Below, piece by piece: positions 1 to 10,558 of a stretch of DNA of 64,000 nucleotides. The translations under genes were made by a program, and so were the position numbers. The notes below the pieces were generated by a model. That model had not been told where the DNA came from and did not search any database. It worked only from the letters and a program-made list of their open reading frames with translations. Origin of the DNA: Gonatopus flavifemur (Eukaryota > Arthropoda > Insecta > Hymenoptera > Dryinidae); contig JAFFJZ010000014.1 in NCBI GenBank assembly GCA_018340375.1, positions 5,704,001 through 5,768,000 of the forward strand. The letters are read 5' to 3'. How positions within the stretch are numbered: the first letter of the stretch is position 1; each line of letters opens with the position of its first letter.

Positions 1-247
1 GTTCTATAGTATAACGAAATCCTGATAGGAAATAAGCCCACCTTTGAAGCCGATTGTCTGCAGTAATTGGTATTCCCTTCGTTGGTCCTAAAATCAATTG
101 CAATGCTTCGTTATCTGTTCTAAGAATTATAGTTTCACCGGGAATAAATTCATAAAATCTTTTCAATCCAAATACTATCGCCATTGCGTCTTCATCTAAT
201 ATTGTGCGGTCCAATTCTTTTTTTCCCGATTCTTTGGGATGCATATG
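1..247 (-). pseudogene. Ty3/gypsy pol fragment: RNase H end
   Basis: Antisense translation gives a Ty3/gypsy-type RNase H segment, with an LDEDAMAIVFGLKRFYEF-like block followed by a LRTDNEAL strand and a RLQRWAYFLSGF block. In the family this domain degrades RNA in the RNA/DNA hybrid during reverse transcription. The fragment runs off the window start. It is the downstream half of a copy whose upstream half lies at 2475-2775; the two are separated by the inserted element at 254-2468. A frame change near 225 shows the copy is dead. Family assignment is firm from the motifs; the lineage within gypsy is not determined. Confidence 0.8.
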
Positions 248-253
248 CAATTG

Positions 254-886
254 AGGAGCTGGATCGGATAACTCGCTGAGCGCTCGAACCGCGTCACAAG
301 TTTGATGCAAGAAGTCCCGTCGGAGGTCGAAAAAAGAAGTCGGAATTTTGGAAATGTAGAAATACTGAGTGGTAGAGCTTGAAAAATCAATCCAAGTTAC
401 TCTTCACGATTTTTTTCTTTGATTGATGGTTTTCGAGGAAAAAATCACAAACCATCAATTTTTTCACACCAAAAATTCAACTCGCTCTAACTCGGTCATT
501 CTTCAATGAATCGAAATAAATCTTGCGAATTTCGATTCGTGAGACTTCCCCGAAAATGCAAATGTAGGTAAAGTTCGTAAAAATCAATAACAAATCAATA
601 AATTTTGAATACGAAGGAAAAATCACGTTTTTCATGCTTTGTATCAAAAAAGTGGTAAGGGAAGTACGAGGTACAAAGAACTTCCAGCGAGAAAGTTGTT
701 CGCTAGTGTTTGAACTAACTTTGTGGGAAATTTCAGATCGATTCGACTAATAGTTTGCAAAATACAGCGATTTATTCATTAGCGCGCGGCAGAAATTTTT
801 CATAGTTTCTCGTCGTTTATAGGATGAATATCCGCATCCGCGACAAAGGTGGTATTCGCTCGATTTCTGAACGTAGGTTTGTTTTT
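254..886. repeat. Left inverted-repeat arm
   Basis: Reverse complement of 1820-2468 with scattered mismatches. A more diverged third copy of the arm is at about 56290-56780. The inner end contains a copy of the start of the transposase-like reading frame (plus strand, from 824), which ends shortly after the arm finishes. Positions 887-1195 in the loop hold nothing I recognise. Confidence 0.85.
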
Positions 887-1195
887 TGGGTCGGAGAAAA
901 CGAATATTGGAGTATTTCTGAGAATAAAATTCATAATCGATGCCTTATTACAAATAATTTAATTGTTCAAAAGGTCTTTACAAATCAACTATTGGTATTA
1001 AGGGAAAGCTGTTCGGACGAAAAAAGTTCCTTCTCTTGCGAGAAATAAGTTTGATGCGGAACATTTTTCATTGTTGTTTTTTATTCGAATATATATTCAT
1101 TTATTCACATAATCTATTCTCCATATGTACATTTGTTTATTTTTTTTCTCGTTCACTACTACGGATTTACACACTTTTTGCTCTCAGGTTTATCT

Positions 1196-1882
1196 TTAAT
1201 TTGTTCTCCTTTCCATCTTTATTACAGCTTTTTCAAAAAAATCGTGGAACATTTTTTTTCCTTCACTACTCAAATATTCCATCAACGATTTGACATCATT
1301 TATTTTTTCTTTGCTCAGTCCAGTTGCTTCTGCCCGTTCAGTTTGAAGTAAATCATCAAATACAATCTCTGATGTCAACACATACTCTGTTGGTGCATCA
1401 GTGTAAGTAGTGTGCAAGTGTATATGATGATGAGGGAAATAAGTTATTTTGACACCTTTACTTATTTACAAACTTTTTGGAATAATAACTTTGTTCGGCA
1501 GATAAATTTCAAAGTTCCTCACGATCATCTCCGCTTCTTCAACAATTGTGAATGGAGGATTTCTCGCACTTTTTACAATTTCAATGTATTCTTCTTGCGT
1601 TTCTATAGTTTCCTTCTTTTTTATTTCCTGACCGTACAAACCAAAATTTCGATCACAAGAACAATACGAGTGACCACGAACTGGATACAAAGGATGTATT
1701 TCGAGTTCCAGTTTTTCAGATAACATTGACAAAAACGTAAGCATCAAATAATTCTTATTCTGCCCTCCACATGAGTCAGAAAATAGATATATTTTATTAT
1801 TATAATCGAATGCCAATTCAAAAACAAACCTACGTTCAGAAATCGAGCGAATACCACCTTTGTCGTGGATGCGGATATTCAT
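1196..1882 (-). pseudogene. DDE-like transposase C-terminal part, one in-frame stop
   Basis: The minus-strand frame is open from 1882 to a TAA at 1463-1465 and then continues in the same frame to a stop at 1196. It contains FSDSCGGQNKN, then PVRGHSYCSCDRNFG, a K/E-rich EEYIEIVK segment, and an LSKEKINDVKSLMEYL tail. I recall this order from a widespread family of uncharacterised arthropod and cnidarian proteins that behave as repeated DNA; the Asp in FSDS and in CDRNFG are plausible catalytic acids. No N-terminal DNA-binding part is left, so about half the protein is missing. It sits in the loop and right arm of the element at 254-2468, whose dead transposase it probably is. Confidence 0.6.
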
Positions 1883-2468
1883 CCTATAAACGACGCGGAA
1901 CTATGAAAAATTTCTGCTGCGCGCTAATGAATGAATCGCTGTATTTTGCAAACTATTAGTCGAATCGATCTGAAATTTTCCACAAAGTTAGTTCAAACAC
2001 TAGCGAACAACTTTCTCGCTGGAAGTTCTTTGTACCTCGTACTTCCCTCACCACTTTTTTGATACAAAGCATGAAAAACGTGATTTTTACTTCGTATTCA
2101 AAATTTATTGATTCGTTATTAATTTTTACGAACTTTACCTACATTTGCATTTTCGGGGAAGTCTCACGAATCGAAATTCGCAAGATTCATTTCGATTCAT
2201 TGAAGAATGACCGAGTTAGAGCGATTTGAATGTTGAAAAATAATCATTTTTGGTGTGAAAAAATTGATGGTTTGTGATTTTTTCCTCGAAAACCATCAAT
2301 CAAAGAAAAAAATCGTGAAGAGTAACTTGGATTGATTTTTCAAGCTCTACCACTCAGTATTCCTACATTTCCAAAATTCCGACTTTTTTTTTCGACCTCC
2401 GACGGGACCTCTTGCATCAAACTTGTGACGCGGTTCGAGCGCTCGGCAAGTTATCCAATCCAGCTCCT
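1820..2468. repeat. Right inverted-repeat arm
   Basis: Inverted partner of 254-886. It overlaps the first about 20 codons of the dead transposase frame, so coding sequence was captured into the repeat. Confidence 0.85.
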
Positions 2469-2474
2469 CAATTG

Positions 2475-2775
2475 GTTTTTCGGAACCATCTTTTTATTTA
2501 TGCGACAAAATTGCCAATATGCCATAGTTTGATGCATCGCAAGCTAAAATAATTTGTTCTGCAGGATCGTAATGCGCCAGTACGCGTGGTGAAATTAATT
2601 CGTTTTTAACCAATCTAGTGCTTTTGTACAGTCTTCATTCCAATCATATCTTTCAGTATTCAATAAGGTATACAAAGGAGTTAGTTTTTCGGCTCTATTC
2701 TTTAGAAATCTCGAATAAAATGTAACTAATCCTAGGAATGAAGCTAATTCTTGTGGAAAGTGAAAAGTACCTTTT
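2475..2775 (-). pseudogene. Ty3/gypsy pol fragment: RT end to RNase H start
   Basis: Antisense translation shows the RT/RNase H connection of a Ty3/gypsy pol: a SFLGLVTFYSRFLKN block, then SPRVLAHYDP and ILACDASNYGI, the start of RNase H. A frameshift lies near 2600 and an in-frame stop at 2494-2496. The reading resumes at 247-1 beyond the inserted element. No LTR, gag or integrase is visible, so only a middle portion survives. The stop and shift show it was not selected as a gene. Confidence 0.8.
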
Positions 2776-3156
2776 CAGTGTTGAACATCACCGTACATTC
2801 TGTTTGATTCACCAAAAAGACGGTATTTATAACCTAGCTCATGGTAAGAATAACTAAAAGTATAGTATTCATCACCTAACTCATGGTAATTTCACCGTCA
2901 AATACATTATTATATTGGAACATGATTTCTACAATGCAGATTTTTCTCAGTGTGGACCAGTGTATGTAGATATTGAGCGTCTAGCGAATAATAGACAGGG
3001 TTGGAGGATTCCATCAAACCAGTCATGAGACTGATTACTTCATGACGATGATGATGTTAATTATAAATATGTAGTTGGAATACTCAATCTTCAACTTGTT
3101 TTCATCACCATCTTTTCAAACTGCACACAACTGGAATGTATTAATCTTTCAAATAA
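2776..3156. other. No gene seen
   Basis: AT-rich sequence with short repeated phrases around 'aactcatggtaa' (two copies near 2840 and 2880) and no readable coding segment. It separates the gypsy remnant from the composite inverted structure beginning at 3157. Confidence 0.5.
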
Positions 3157-3783
3157 CTTTTCCCAACAGCGTGTGCAAAATTTGGTTTCCCAAGCCTGTG
3201 TTGCGTGCCTAAAGTGAGTGATTCCCACACGGCAGCCAGACCAGTGCGGGAAAGCAATAAGCGTGTGGTAAAGTAACTTGTACTATTCCTCATAACTGAT
3301 GACGAATAGTTGACATATCAATGAAGGTGTGGTTGATGAAAATATGTCACGTCAGTTCAATCAACAAAGTTGTAAGAATTGGATGGACTATAGAAACTAT
3401 TATGGCATGAGAAAGCAACTTTCGATCAGCAGTTGAATGTACTACATTGAAGTGGTACATTGTGTAACAAGGACGCAAAGTTTGTGATGTCCGCACGGGC
3501 GTGAAGCTTACCGCCCGAGCTACGCTCGGCGACAAGTCACGCGAGTAGGGGCATCACTAATGTGCACGAGTTACACATACTATTTTTCCTAACAAGGTGC
3601 GCGAACTTCGGTTTTCCAAGCCTGTGTTGCGTGCGCAGAATGACTGCCGTGTGGGACAGTGTTCTGATATTCAGAAAGCTGGGAAATCGCAGCTTGGTCA
3701 CGTGACCACTCTGACGTCACAAACTACCACGCCATTCACTAACACATATAATCGCGCTTGTCGGGGAGTTATTCCCACCACCG

Positions 3784-4284
3784 CCCGGGAAAAAAAATTC
3801 CATATATGGACCCATATATGGATTCATATATGCATTTATATATGAGCATATATGGATTTCGGCCATATATGTTCATATATGGTCATATATGAAAGTGGGG
3901 AATCTATCAGCATTGATCTCACTTCTCTCTCCTTTAGTTTTTCATCACATTCTATGTAAAATTGTGACTTTTTTTGTCCATATATGGATGTATATGATAA
4001 TGTATGATTGAATATGATCACATATGGCCATAAACAGTCTCATTCATACATGATCATATATGGCCAAAATCCATATATGCTCGTATATGATCTCATATAT
4101 GTTTATACACTCATATGTATTTCATATATGTTCATATATGATCTCATATATGTTTATATATGTTCATATGTATTTCATATATGTTCATATGTATTTCATA
4201 TATGTTCATATATGATTCATATATAATTCATATACGCTCATATACGCTCATATACGACCATATATGAATGATTTTTTCCCGGGC
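3784..4284. mobile_element. MITE carrying a CATATATG satellite
   Basis: Bounded by CCCGGGAAAAAA on the left and its inverse TTTTTTCCCGGG on the right. Between them are tens of imperfect CATATATG-type units, themselves palindromic, in two blocks around a non-repetitive core at 3893-3975. The sister arm at about 17080 lacks this block, so it is an insertion and not ancestral. The long reading frames in it are artefacts of the repeat. Confidence 0.7.
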
Positions 4285-4303
4285 GTATAGCATGCGAAAT
4301 ATA

Positions 4304-6336
4304 CAGGGTGGGGCATTTGAAGTGTCGCGGGCGTTTTTTCCAAAAATAAAATGAGATACGAGAAAATTTTTCGGACAAAAATTGTAGGGTATCGAGGGGG
4401 ACATCCGATGGTGGCCTTGGTTTTGACCTCAAATCTCATCTTCAAGGGCATTCTGAGGTCAACCCTTGTTTTTTAAATAGCATCTCATATTTTTTACTGC
4501 AGATTTGGATTCTAGGTCAAAAACCAAGAAACTTTTGTCTGAACCATTTTCCTGAAATCCGCAAAGATGGCGCTCTAATCGATATTGTTCCATACTGAAT
4601 CTGACATTAGAATAACTCGAAAACGAAGGGTCTTGGAGGAGAATGTTTCGGACAAAAGTTGTCTGATTCCAAGGGGGACCCCTTGAACTGGAACGGAGGT
4701 GATGGGGTATAACCGACAAAACACAACACATTTCAATCGTCTACATCACTTGGATAATTTTAATGCAGTAGATGCTCAAAATGATGGCCTTCGACTTCAA
4801 TACACATTTCAAAACGTTTTACAAAAGATTGCTGAACTCGTGCTAAAATATCTTCATTGATGCTCGCGCATGCATTGATGATTCGTTGACGCATATTCTC
4901 AGGTGTAGTCGGTGCTTGTTGATAAACTGTATCTTTTATGTATCCCCATAAAAAAAAATCTGGAGAAGTAAGATCCGGAGGACGGGCAGGCCAATGAACT
5001 GGTCCACGACGTCCTATCCATCGTCCAGGATAATCTCTGTCCAATATTTCTCGAGCTGTGACTGCATAATGGGATGGACAACCATCGTGTTGATACCACA
5101 TATTCAATCGTTCCTGAATAGGTATGTCTTCAAGTAATGTTGGAAGTACTTGATCTGAGAAATGTCTGTACTTCTCTCCATTAAGCGTATCTGCAATGGA
5201 GTACGGTCCAATTACTCGAGATCGAGAAATACCACACCAAACATTCACAGCCCATTGTCTTTGATGCTCTACTTGACGTAACCATCTTGGATTTTCTGTC
5301 GCCCAGTAATGCATATTATGTCGATTTACTTGACCATGATTGGTGAACGTCGACTCATCAGAAAATAATATGTTGATGAAGTTGTTATTGTGCATTTGCG
5401 CTAGACCCCATCGACAAAACTGTACACGATTTTCGAAATCATCACCGTGAAGGTCTTGATGCAAACAAATGTGATACGGATGGAATTTGTGACGTTTCAG
5501 TATTCGAAGAACACTTCTTCGAGAAATTCCCGAATGGAGTTCAATTTCACGAGAGCTCACGTGTGGATTATTGGCTACTGCAGCTAGTACATTAACTTCC
5601 GCATTTTCTCCGCTAACAGTTCTCATTCGATGTCGTTTTTCCCTTGTAACACTTCCCGTTTCTGAGAATAATTTTGTAATGCGTTGAAAATACCTAATGG
5701 ATGGCGTTGTTCTTTCAGGAAATCGTTCTGCATACAAGTCATATGCTTGTCTGGGGTTCTTATGCACTTCACCGTAAATGTAGATCATATCGATCTTTTC
5801 AGAAACCGTGTATCGGATATCCATGATTCCCAATTTGTCATCAACCAAGTAATAATCAAATGTAACTGACAAACTGACTTTCAAAATCGTGAATTTTCAC
5901 TGAACCCTGTCGTTTGTTTACATCGCGTTAGCTCTGAATGGTGGTAATGTAGACGATTGAAATGTGTTGTGTATCGACAACTTTTGTACGAAACATTCTT
6001 TTGCAAGACCCTTCGTTTTCGAGTTATTCGAATGTCAGATTCAAAATGGAACAATATCGATTAGAGCGCCATTTTTGCGGATTTCAGGAAAATGGTTCAG
6101 ACAAAAGTTTCTTGGTTTTTGACCTAGAATCCAAATCTGCAGTAAAAAATATGAGATGCTATTTAAAAAACAAGAGTTGATCTCAGAATGCCCTTGAAGA
6201 TGAGATTTGAGGTCAAAGCCAAGGCCACCATCGGATGCCCCCCTCGGTACCCTACAACTTTTGTCCGAAAAATTTTCTCTTATCTCACTTTATTTTTGGA
6301 AAAAACGCCCGCGACACTTTAAATGCCCCACCCTAT
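4304..6336 (-). mobile_element. Complete rosa-type (DD41D) IS630-Tc1-mariner element
   Basis: A 2033-bp element with TA on both sides (4302-4303, 6337-6338). Inverted repeats of roughly 400-440 bp occupy 4304-4745 and 5938-6336 and begin with a GGGTGGGGCA motif; only the terminal base and scattered positions differ. It encodes one intact transposase on the minus strand. The inverted sister arm near 17076 lacks the element, giving an empty site. Intact coding and well-preserved ends suggest recent movement. Confidence 0.9.
4760..5824 (-). CDS. rosa-type transposase, DD41D, apparently intact
   Basis: 354 codons without interruption. I chose the ATG at 5824 because the protein then begins MDIRYTVSEK, the usual start of this group; the frame extends a further 20 codons upstream only from TTG. 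Residues about 5-120 form the paired helix-turn-helix DNA-binding region, with a basic REKRHRMR stretch at about 61-68. The catalytic Asp residues read as D156 (LFSDEST), D247 (QHDGCPSH) and D289 (TSPDFFLW), with 41 residues between the second and third, the spacing that defines rosa. The enzyme cuts and reinserts its element at TA. It lies between long TIRs that must contain its promoter. No exon structure is needed. Confidence 0.9.
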   Translation of the reverse strand: MDIRYTVSEKIDMIYIYGEVHKNPRQAYDLYAERFPERTTPSIRYFQRITKLFSETGSVTREKRHRMRTVSGENAEVNVLAAVANNPHVSSREIELHSGISRRSVLRILKRHKFHPYHICLHQDLHGDDFENRVQFCRWGLAQMHNNNFINILFSDESTFTNHGQVNRHNMHYWATENPRWLRQVEHQRQWAVNVWCGISRSRVIGPYSIADTLNGEKYRHFSDQVLPTLLEDIPIQERLNMWYQHDGCPSHYAVTAREILDRDYPGRWIGRRGPVHWPARPPDLTSPDFFLWGYIKDTVYQQAPTTPENMRQRIINACASINEDILARVQQSFVKRFEMCIEVEGHHFEHLLH

Positions 6337-6338
6337 AT

Positions 6339-6711
6339 ATATGCATTGTTCGGTTCCACTCGGTGAGCGTCGATCGCGGTCGACAAATTGAGAGAGAAGC
6401 AGTATGAATGTTTCTTCGTCTTCTCGTTCTAGCGGTTTCCTGCAAAATATGATATCTCAGTTGCGACGGTATATACGTTCGTCGTCATAGCACCGAGCTG
6501 AAAACACCCGCGTACATTTCGTATCGAATGAAGTTAAATTTCCTGTAAAATAATGAAGAAATGCACCTCATGTTAATTTGAGGTATTCATAATCGAAGAT
6601 GATTTATCATTTACATTTCTGTATGTTTTTTGTATATTCCCTATAATTCGTAACAAATATTAAAATATTTGCATGCGAAGTTTTTGTAATAATGAACTGC
6701 TCGAAATTATG
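6339..6711. repeat. Left arm segment of the composite structure
   Basis: Inverted copy of about 16690-17076, beginning at the 'gttcggttccactcgg' phrase. It starts directly after the rosa element. No coding sequence is seen in either copy; the plus-strand frame 16871-17125 in the right copy is not matched in the left. Confidence 0.8.
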
Positions 6712-7085
6712 TTTTACGGGGCACACGGAGAAAAATGCCGCTCGAAAATATATAACTTTTTCTTATTTTTCTCCAGCAAACCAGGAATGGGAAGGTTTGT
6801 AAAATGGATCTTTGGAAGAAAATACGTAACATTACGAAGAAGAAATAATTGATAGGATTCAAATTTCAAACACCGAACGTTGAATTTTCCAAAGCGCATA
6901 GTAAAATTTGACTATTTAGTGTTTGAAATTTGAATCTCATCCATGATTTTTTCTATATTATTCGTGATCATTCATATATTCATGTAAAAATTCATTTCAC
7001 AAACCCCCCTGTTCCTGGTTCACTGGAGAAAATGAAAACAAGTCTTATCTTTTCAAGCAACATTTTTCTCCGTGAGCAAAAAAGT
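6712..7085. mobile_element. Nested hairpin MITE (left arm copy)
   Basis: A 370-bp palindrome with ends of the type CACACGGAGAAAAATG / CATTTTTCTCCGTG and a short loop near 6895. Its inverted counterpart is at about 15460-15828 in the right arm, so it was in place before the arms were duplicated. Short reading frames in both copies are mirror images and not genes. Confidence 0.75.
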
Positions 7086-7557
7086 AAGTGGAACACAAGT
7101 ACAGCATCATCCCAGTGAACACCCGAAGTCAGTGGTACGTAACACAGGAATCACAAAATTATGTATCATTATTGCATACATATGGCATACTGGTAACATC
7201 AAATGTTATGTTACAGTTCCTTATTTCTATGTGACATAACGGTCACGTATGGAATTAGTCCAGTAAATTGAGTTATAATTGTGATATCGTTTCTCACATT
7301 ATTACGGAAATGAGTATGAAATTGTAACTCAAACGTGATTTTCGTGGTACGTAATTGCTATTTTACGTTATGTGGTTTCAATATAACACCTATGCAAGCG
7401 TATTCCCTGGGATAACATCAGAAATAGTTTGAAGGCAAGGGGCAGAGCACAGCGAAAAAAAAGAAAAGTATGGAAGAAGCTCTTGTGATTGTTGTACCGA
7501 TGCGAAGTACAGTCGAAACAGATGGTTGCAAAAAAACTCTCATCGCGAAATGGGCAT
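7086..7557. repeat. Inner left arm of the composite structure
   Basis: Reverse complement of about 14972-15430. It includes a dyad from 'cccagtgaacac' near 7115 to the ACGTTATGTGG phrase near 7374. No gene. Confidence 0.75.
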
Positions 7558-8283
7558 GGAGATGATGTACACAGAAAAAAGTACTTCTTTGAAAATGAGA
7601 CATTGTTATTTGAATAGGTCCACATACATATTTCTTTCACTCAAATGAATACTTTTTTGATACACATAAATGTGTCATCCAAAGGAAGGACAACCAATAT
7701 ATTTATTCGAATGAATAAGATATTTATTTCGGTCTAAGAAATATTTATTCGGACCTATTGAAGTAATCATTTCTTAGATCCAAAGAAACCCCTTTGTCCG
7801 TTTAGGATGCGGATGAGCGAATTCATCACAAAATATTGTGGTTAAAATCTTAATCCTCCCTCATAAAAACTTGAATTCCGAATGCGGTTTGGCGCCCCCA
7901 TCATTTTCAGTCAGGTGAAGTTGCAACAAATGACTAGCGCGTAACTCAAAATTGATGCGCATCATTCCTCTACTGCTTTTGTTATTGTTCCACTGTCTTT
8001 TGCGGTGTGATCATTGTGTCCTGAGATATTATGAGTTTTCGATATATCAAAGCTGTTTTAAGTGAAAGTGGAGATTCTTGTGCGTTATCAATTATTTTTC
8101 TATCATTTCATCATTGCATAAGTTTATTATTCGGTATATAGTTCAATCGTTTGATTATTCATGTATTATTATTATTTTTTACATATTTCATTCCATTACA
8201 TACATTTTTTTCCTTTTTTATTGCATTACTTTTCTTTTCCTTCGTGTGTAATTGAATTACACGCTTCGTTTTGCTTTATTGTG
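7558..8283. other. No gene seen
   Basis: AT-rich spacer between the inner arm and the hAT pseudogene. A small dyad surrounds 'atatttattcg' at 7695-7755. No terminal repeat for the hAT copy could be placed with confidence. Confidence 0.5.
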
Positions 8284-10558
8284 TATCATTTATCCATGTC
8301 ACAACATGGATCATGATAAACGTAAAAATTATCTAAAACAATTAAACTCGAGTAAGGAATCCGACAATCCTAATTTTGCTCAATATATTACTGCAATTGA
8401 CGGCCTCAAGAATGGTTTTGTTTGTACTGTGTTCAAAGAATTATTCGGGAGGGAATTTTGATGCTAAAAAGCATTTGCTCTCCAAAAAGCACTTGGAAAA
8501 GGTAAGTCCCTCTCCAGGAATAGTATCAAAGGTTGAGACAAAAAAACGCAAAATTTATGAAAAAGAGTTTGACGAATTATTGGTGTCTGATGAACGATAT
8601 CATCCTTATTTACAAGCGGTTCCGGGTGAATCGGACTATTTTCATTGTTTAGCATGCTGTCAAACCTATTCAGGTGGATCCCATGAAGTCGATCTTCATT
8701 TCAAGCGATCCAAACATCTGAGTAATGTTGAAAAGTGTGTAGTACAAAGGAATGTTGATCTTAGCGGCTTACCATCAACATCAATTTCCGTAATAACAGA
8801 TTCTGTAACGGATCCCTATGAATTTGCTTGCGACTCTCTTTCAATAGATCCTTTCTCATCGAGAAATCAATGGGCACCGAAACGCGAAAATGTAACTTTC
8901 GCCAAATCTTTTTCAGATGTTCCTGAACAGCATGATGATTCCAAACAGAATGGAGATATAAATTTATTATCCGGGAACGATAACTTATCACTTCCAATGG
9001 CAAGTATTTTGACAAATTCAAACGCTACATTAGATTCTTCTGAAGAGGAAGATTCAATTCATCGTCAAAATATTGCTCGCGCTGAAATCTTAATATCCAC
9101 TTTTATTGCGCAACACAATATATCTACCAAAAATAAAAAAATGTGGATAAAATCACTGGGATAATTGTGAGTAATGTTGCGGTCGTTGAAACGGACAAGT
9201 TGATCCAGGGAATCCGAAACACTCCTTTTGGTATCCATGTAGAAGGTTCAGTGGATATCGGGAATAAAAAGAATTTGGCTGTTTGCGTGCGCTTCATCGA
9301 CGAAGAATCCGGTACACCAATTAGTCAACTGTTGGAAATCATTCAGATGAAAGCAACTGATTGCTCGCATGAGAAGTTATTTGCTACTCTTGAAAAATGC
9401 TTTTGGCATTATGAAATTCCCCTCAGGAATATAAGTTCGTTATCAACAGACAATGAGGCCGTGATGACGGGGGAGAACAATTTGGTTGCCACTTTGCTGA
9501 GAAATAAATGCCCTGCTTTTATTTCCCGTTGTGTATGTCACATCAGTGCATTAGCGGCAATGTGTGCAAGTAAATTCATCCCAAATACGGTTCAAAACCT
9601 TATTCATGATGTAGCGACCTGCTTTCGAAAAAGTGCGAAACGGAATGATATTTTAATTGAGATAGCCAAGGGTAGAGGTATCGTACTGAAACAAATCTTG
9701 TCTTTGTCTGTCACGCGATGGCTCGAAATGCAGCATTGTATTCAGAGAATCGTTGAAGAGTGGGAAACCATTGAAGAAGCTTCATATTGTTGTGCAAGAG
9801 ATGGAAAAAAGGGCACAATCAAGTCTGCGACTTCGACATTAAGGAGACGAAATATGAAAACCGTGGCTACTACTCGCCGTGTCAAAAAATCACCCGCGAC
9901 AGACTTGCTCATGAGCATGAATAATGATGAACTGAAAGCTTACTTTCTTTTTTGGGAAACCGCTCTTCAAGATTTCAATGTATACAATGCTTCATTTCAA
10001 ACCAAAAGCACAAAAATTCAAGACGTGCATCACGATTCGTTGGATCTGATGCAAAAATTCGCTCAAAGATTCATTCGCAAACCTCTTTTAGGAATTCCTG
10101 ATCAGATCTTGCATCTCGATCTGTTCGATGAGAATAATTTGCGACATGATGAAATGCGAATAGATCTTGGAGTAAAATGCGAAAATTTCATTGCTCAATC
10201 CCTTGAAAAAAATGCCTTATTAACGGAAACAATTTTAAAATTGAAAACGAGCGAGGACAAGGACCAGAATCGAATCAATTCCCTTGAAGCCGAGTATAAA
10301 AAACACCTGAATCCTGACGTTGCCGCTATTATCCGGAATAACTGCATTGATTTTTGTCGGACAGCAATTTCTCAATTATTAAAACGACTAAACTTGATGG
10401 CGGATCCCTTTTACCAACATCTTTCTGTCTTCAAAGCAAAATCTGCACTTTACGAATATCGGGACAGATCTTTCGATTCCATGTCTTTCTTTGCAGAGCG
10501 AATAGGTTTCTTTGTGACATCAGTACTTAAGAACAGAGAGGCCTTCGATTATTGTTGA
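8284..10558 (+). pseudogene. hAT-type transposase, decayed, C-terminus missing
   Basis: Three frame segments (8284-8461, about 8440-9164, 9143-10557) together resemble a hAT transposase. The N-terminal parts hold two BED-like zinc-finger remnants: a FDAKKHLLSKKHLEK helix, and CLACC with HFKRSKH about 30 residues on. The long 3' segment carries the VDIGNKKNLAVCVRFID block, the STDNEAVMTG block with the second catalytic Asp, CVCHISALAAMC, and TRWLEMQHCIQRI. The Asp expected at the start of the first block is Val. Sequence between the linker and this block appears deleted, and the C-terminal dimerisation domain is absent after FDYC-stop. It lies inside the composite structure but nothing ties it to that structure's mobility. 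Confidence 0.8.

Larger units (their letters stand above)
254..2468 (-). mobile_element. Long-inverted-repeat DNA element in gypsy pol, 6-bp target duplication
   Basis: A 2215-bp element begins AGGAGCTGG and ends CCAGCTCCT. Its arms are imperfect inverted repeats of about 630-650 bp (254-886 and 1820-2468). CAATTG lies on both sides (248-253 and 2469-2474). Removing the element plus one CAATTG rejoins the gypsy reading frame across a conserved PIAYAS motif, so the empty site can be read directly. The right arm extends into the transposase-like coding sequence, so the left arm carries a duplicate of the gene's first codons. AG/CT termini with a 6-bp duplication recall Polinton-type ends, but no Polinton gene is present and the transposase remnant points elsewhere. 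Confidence 0.8.

Noticed and set aside
254..2468. Polinton/Maverick remnant, from the 6-bp duplication and AG ends
   Set aside because: No polymerase, integrase, ATPase or capsid-like sequence; the only gene remnant is a DDE-like protein in a 2.2-kb unit.
196..2532. Matching short ORFs at 196-390 and 2332-2532 (IFQALPLSI... proteins)
   Set aside because: They are the same inverted-repeat arm read from both ends; they have no motif and start from TTG or chance codons.
3836..4226. Tyr/Ile/His-rich ORFs on both strands
   Set aside because: They are translations of the CATATATG repeat, open in every frame because the unit lacks stops.
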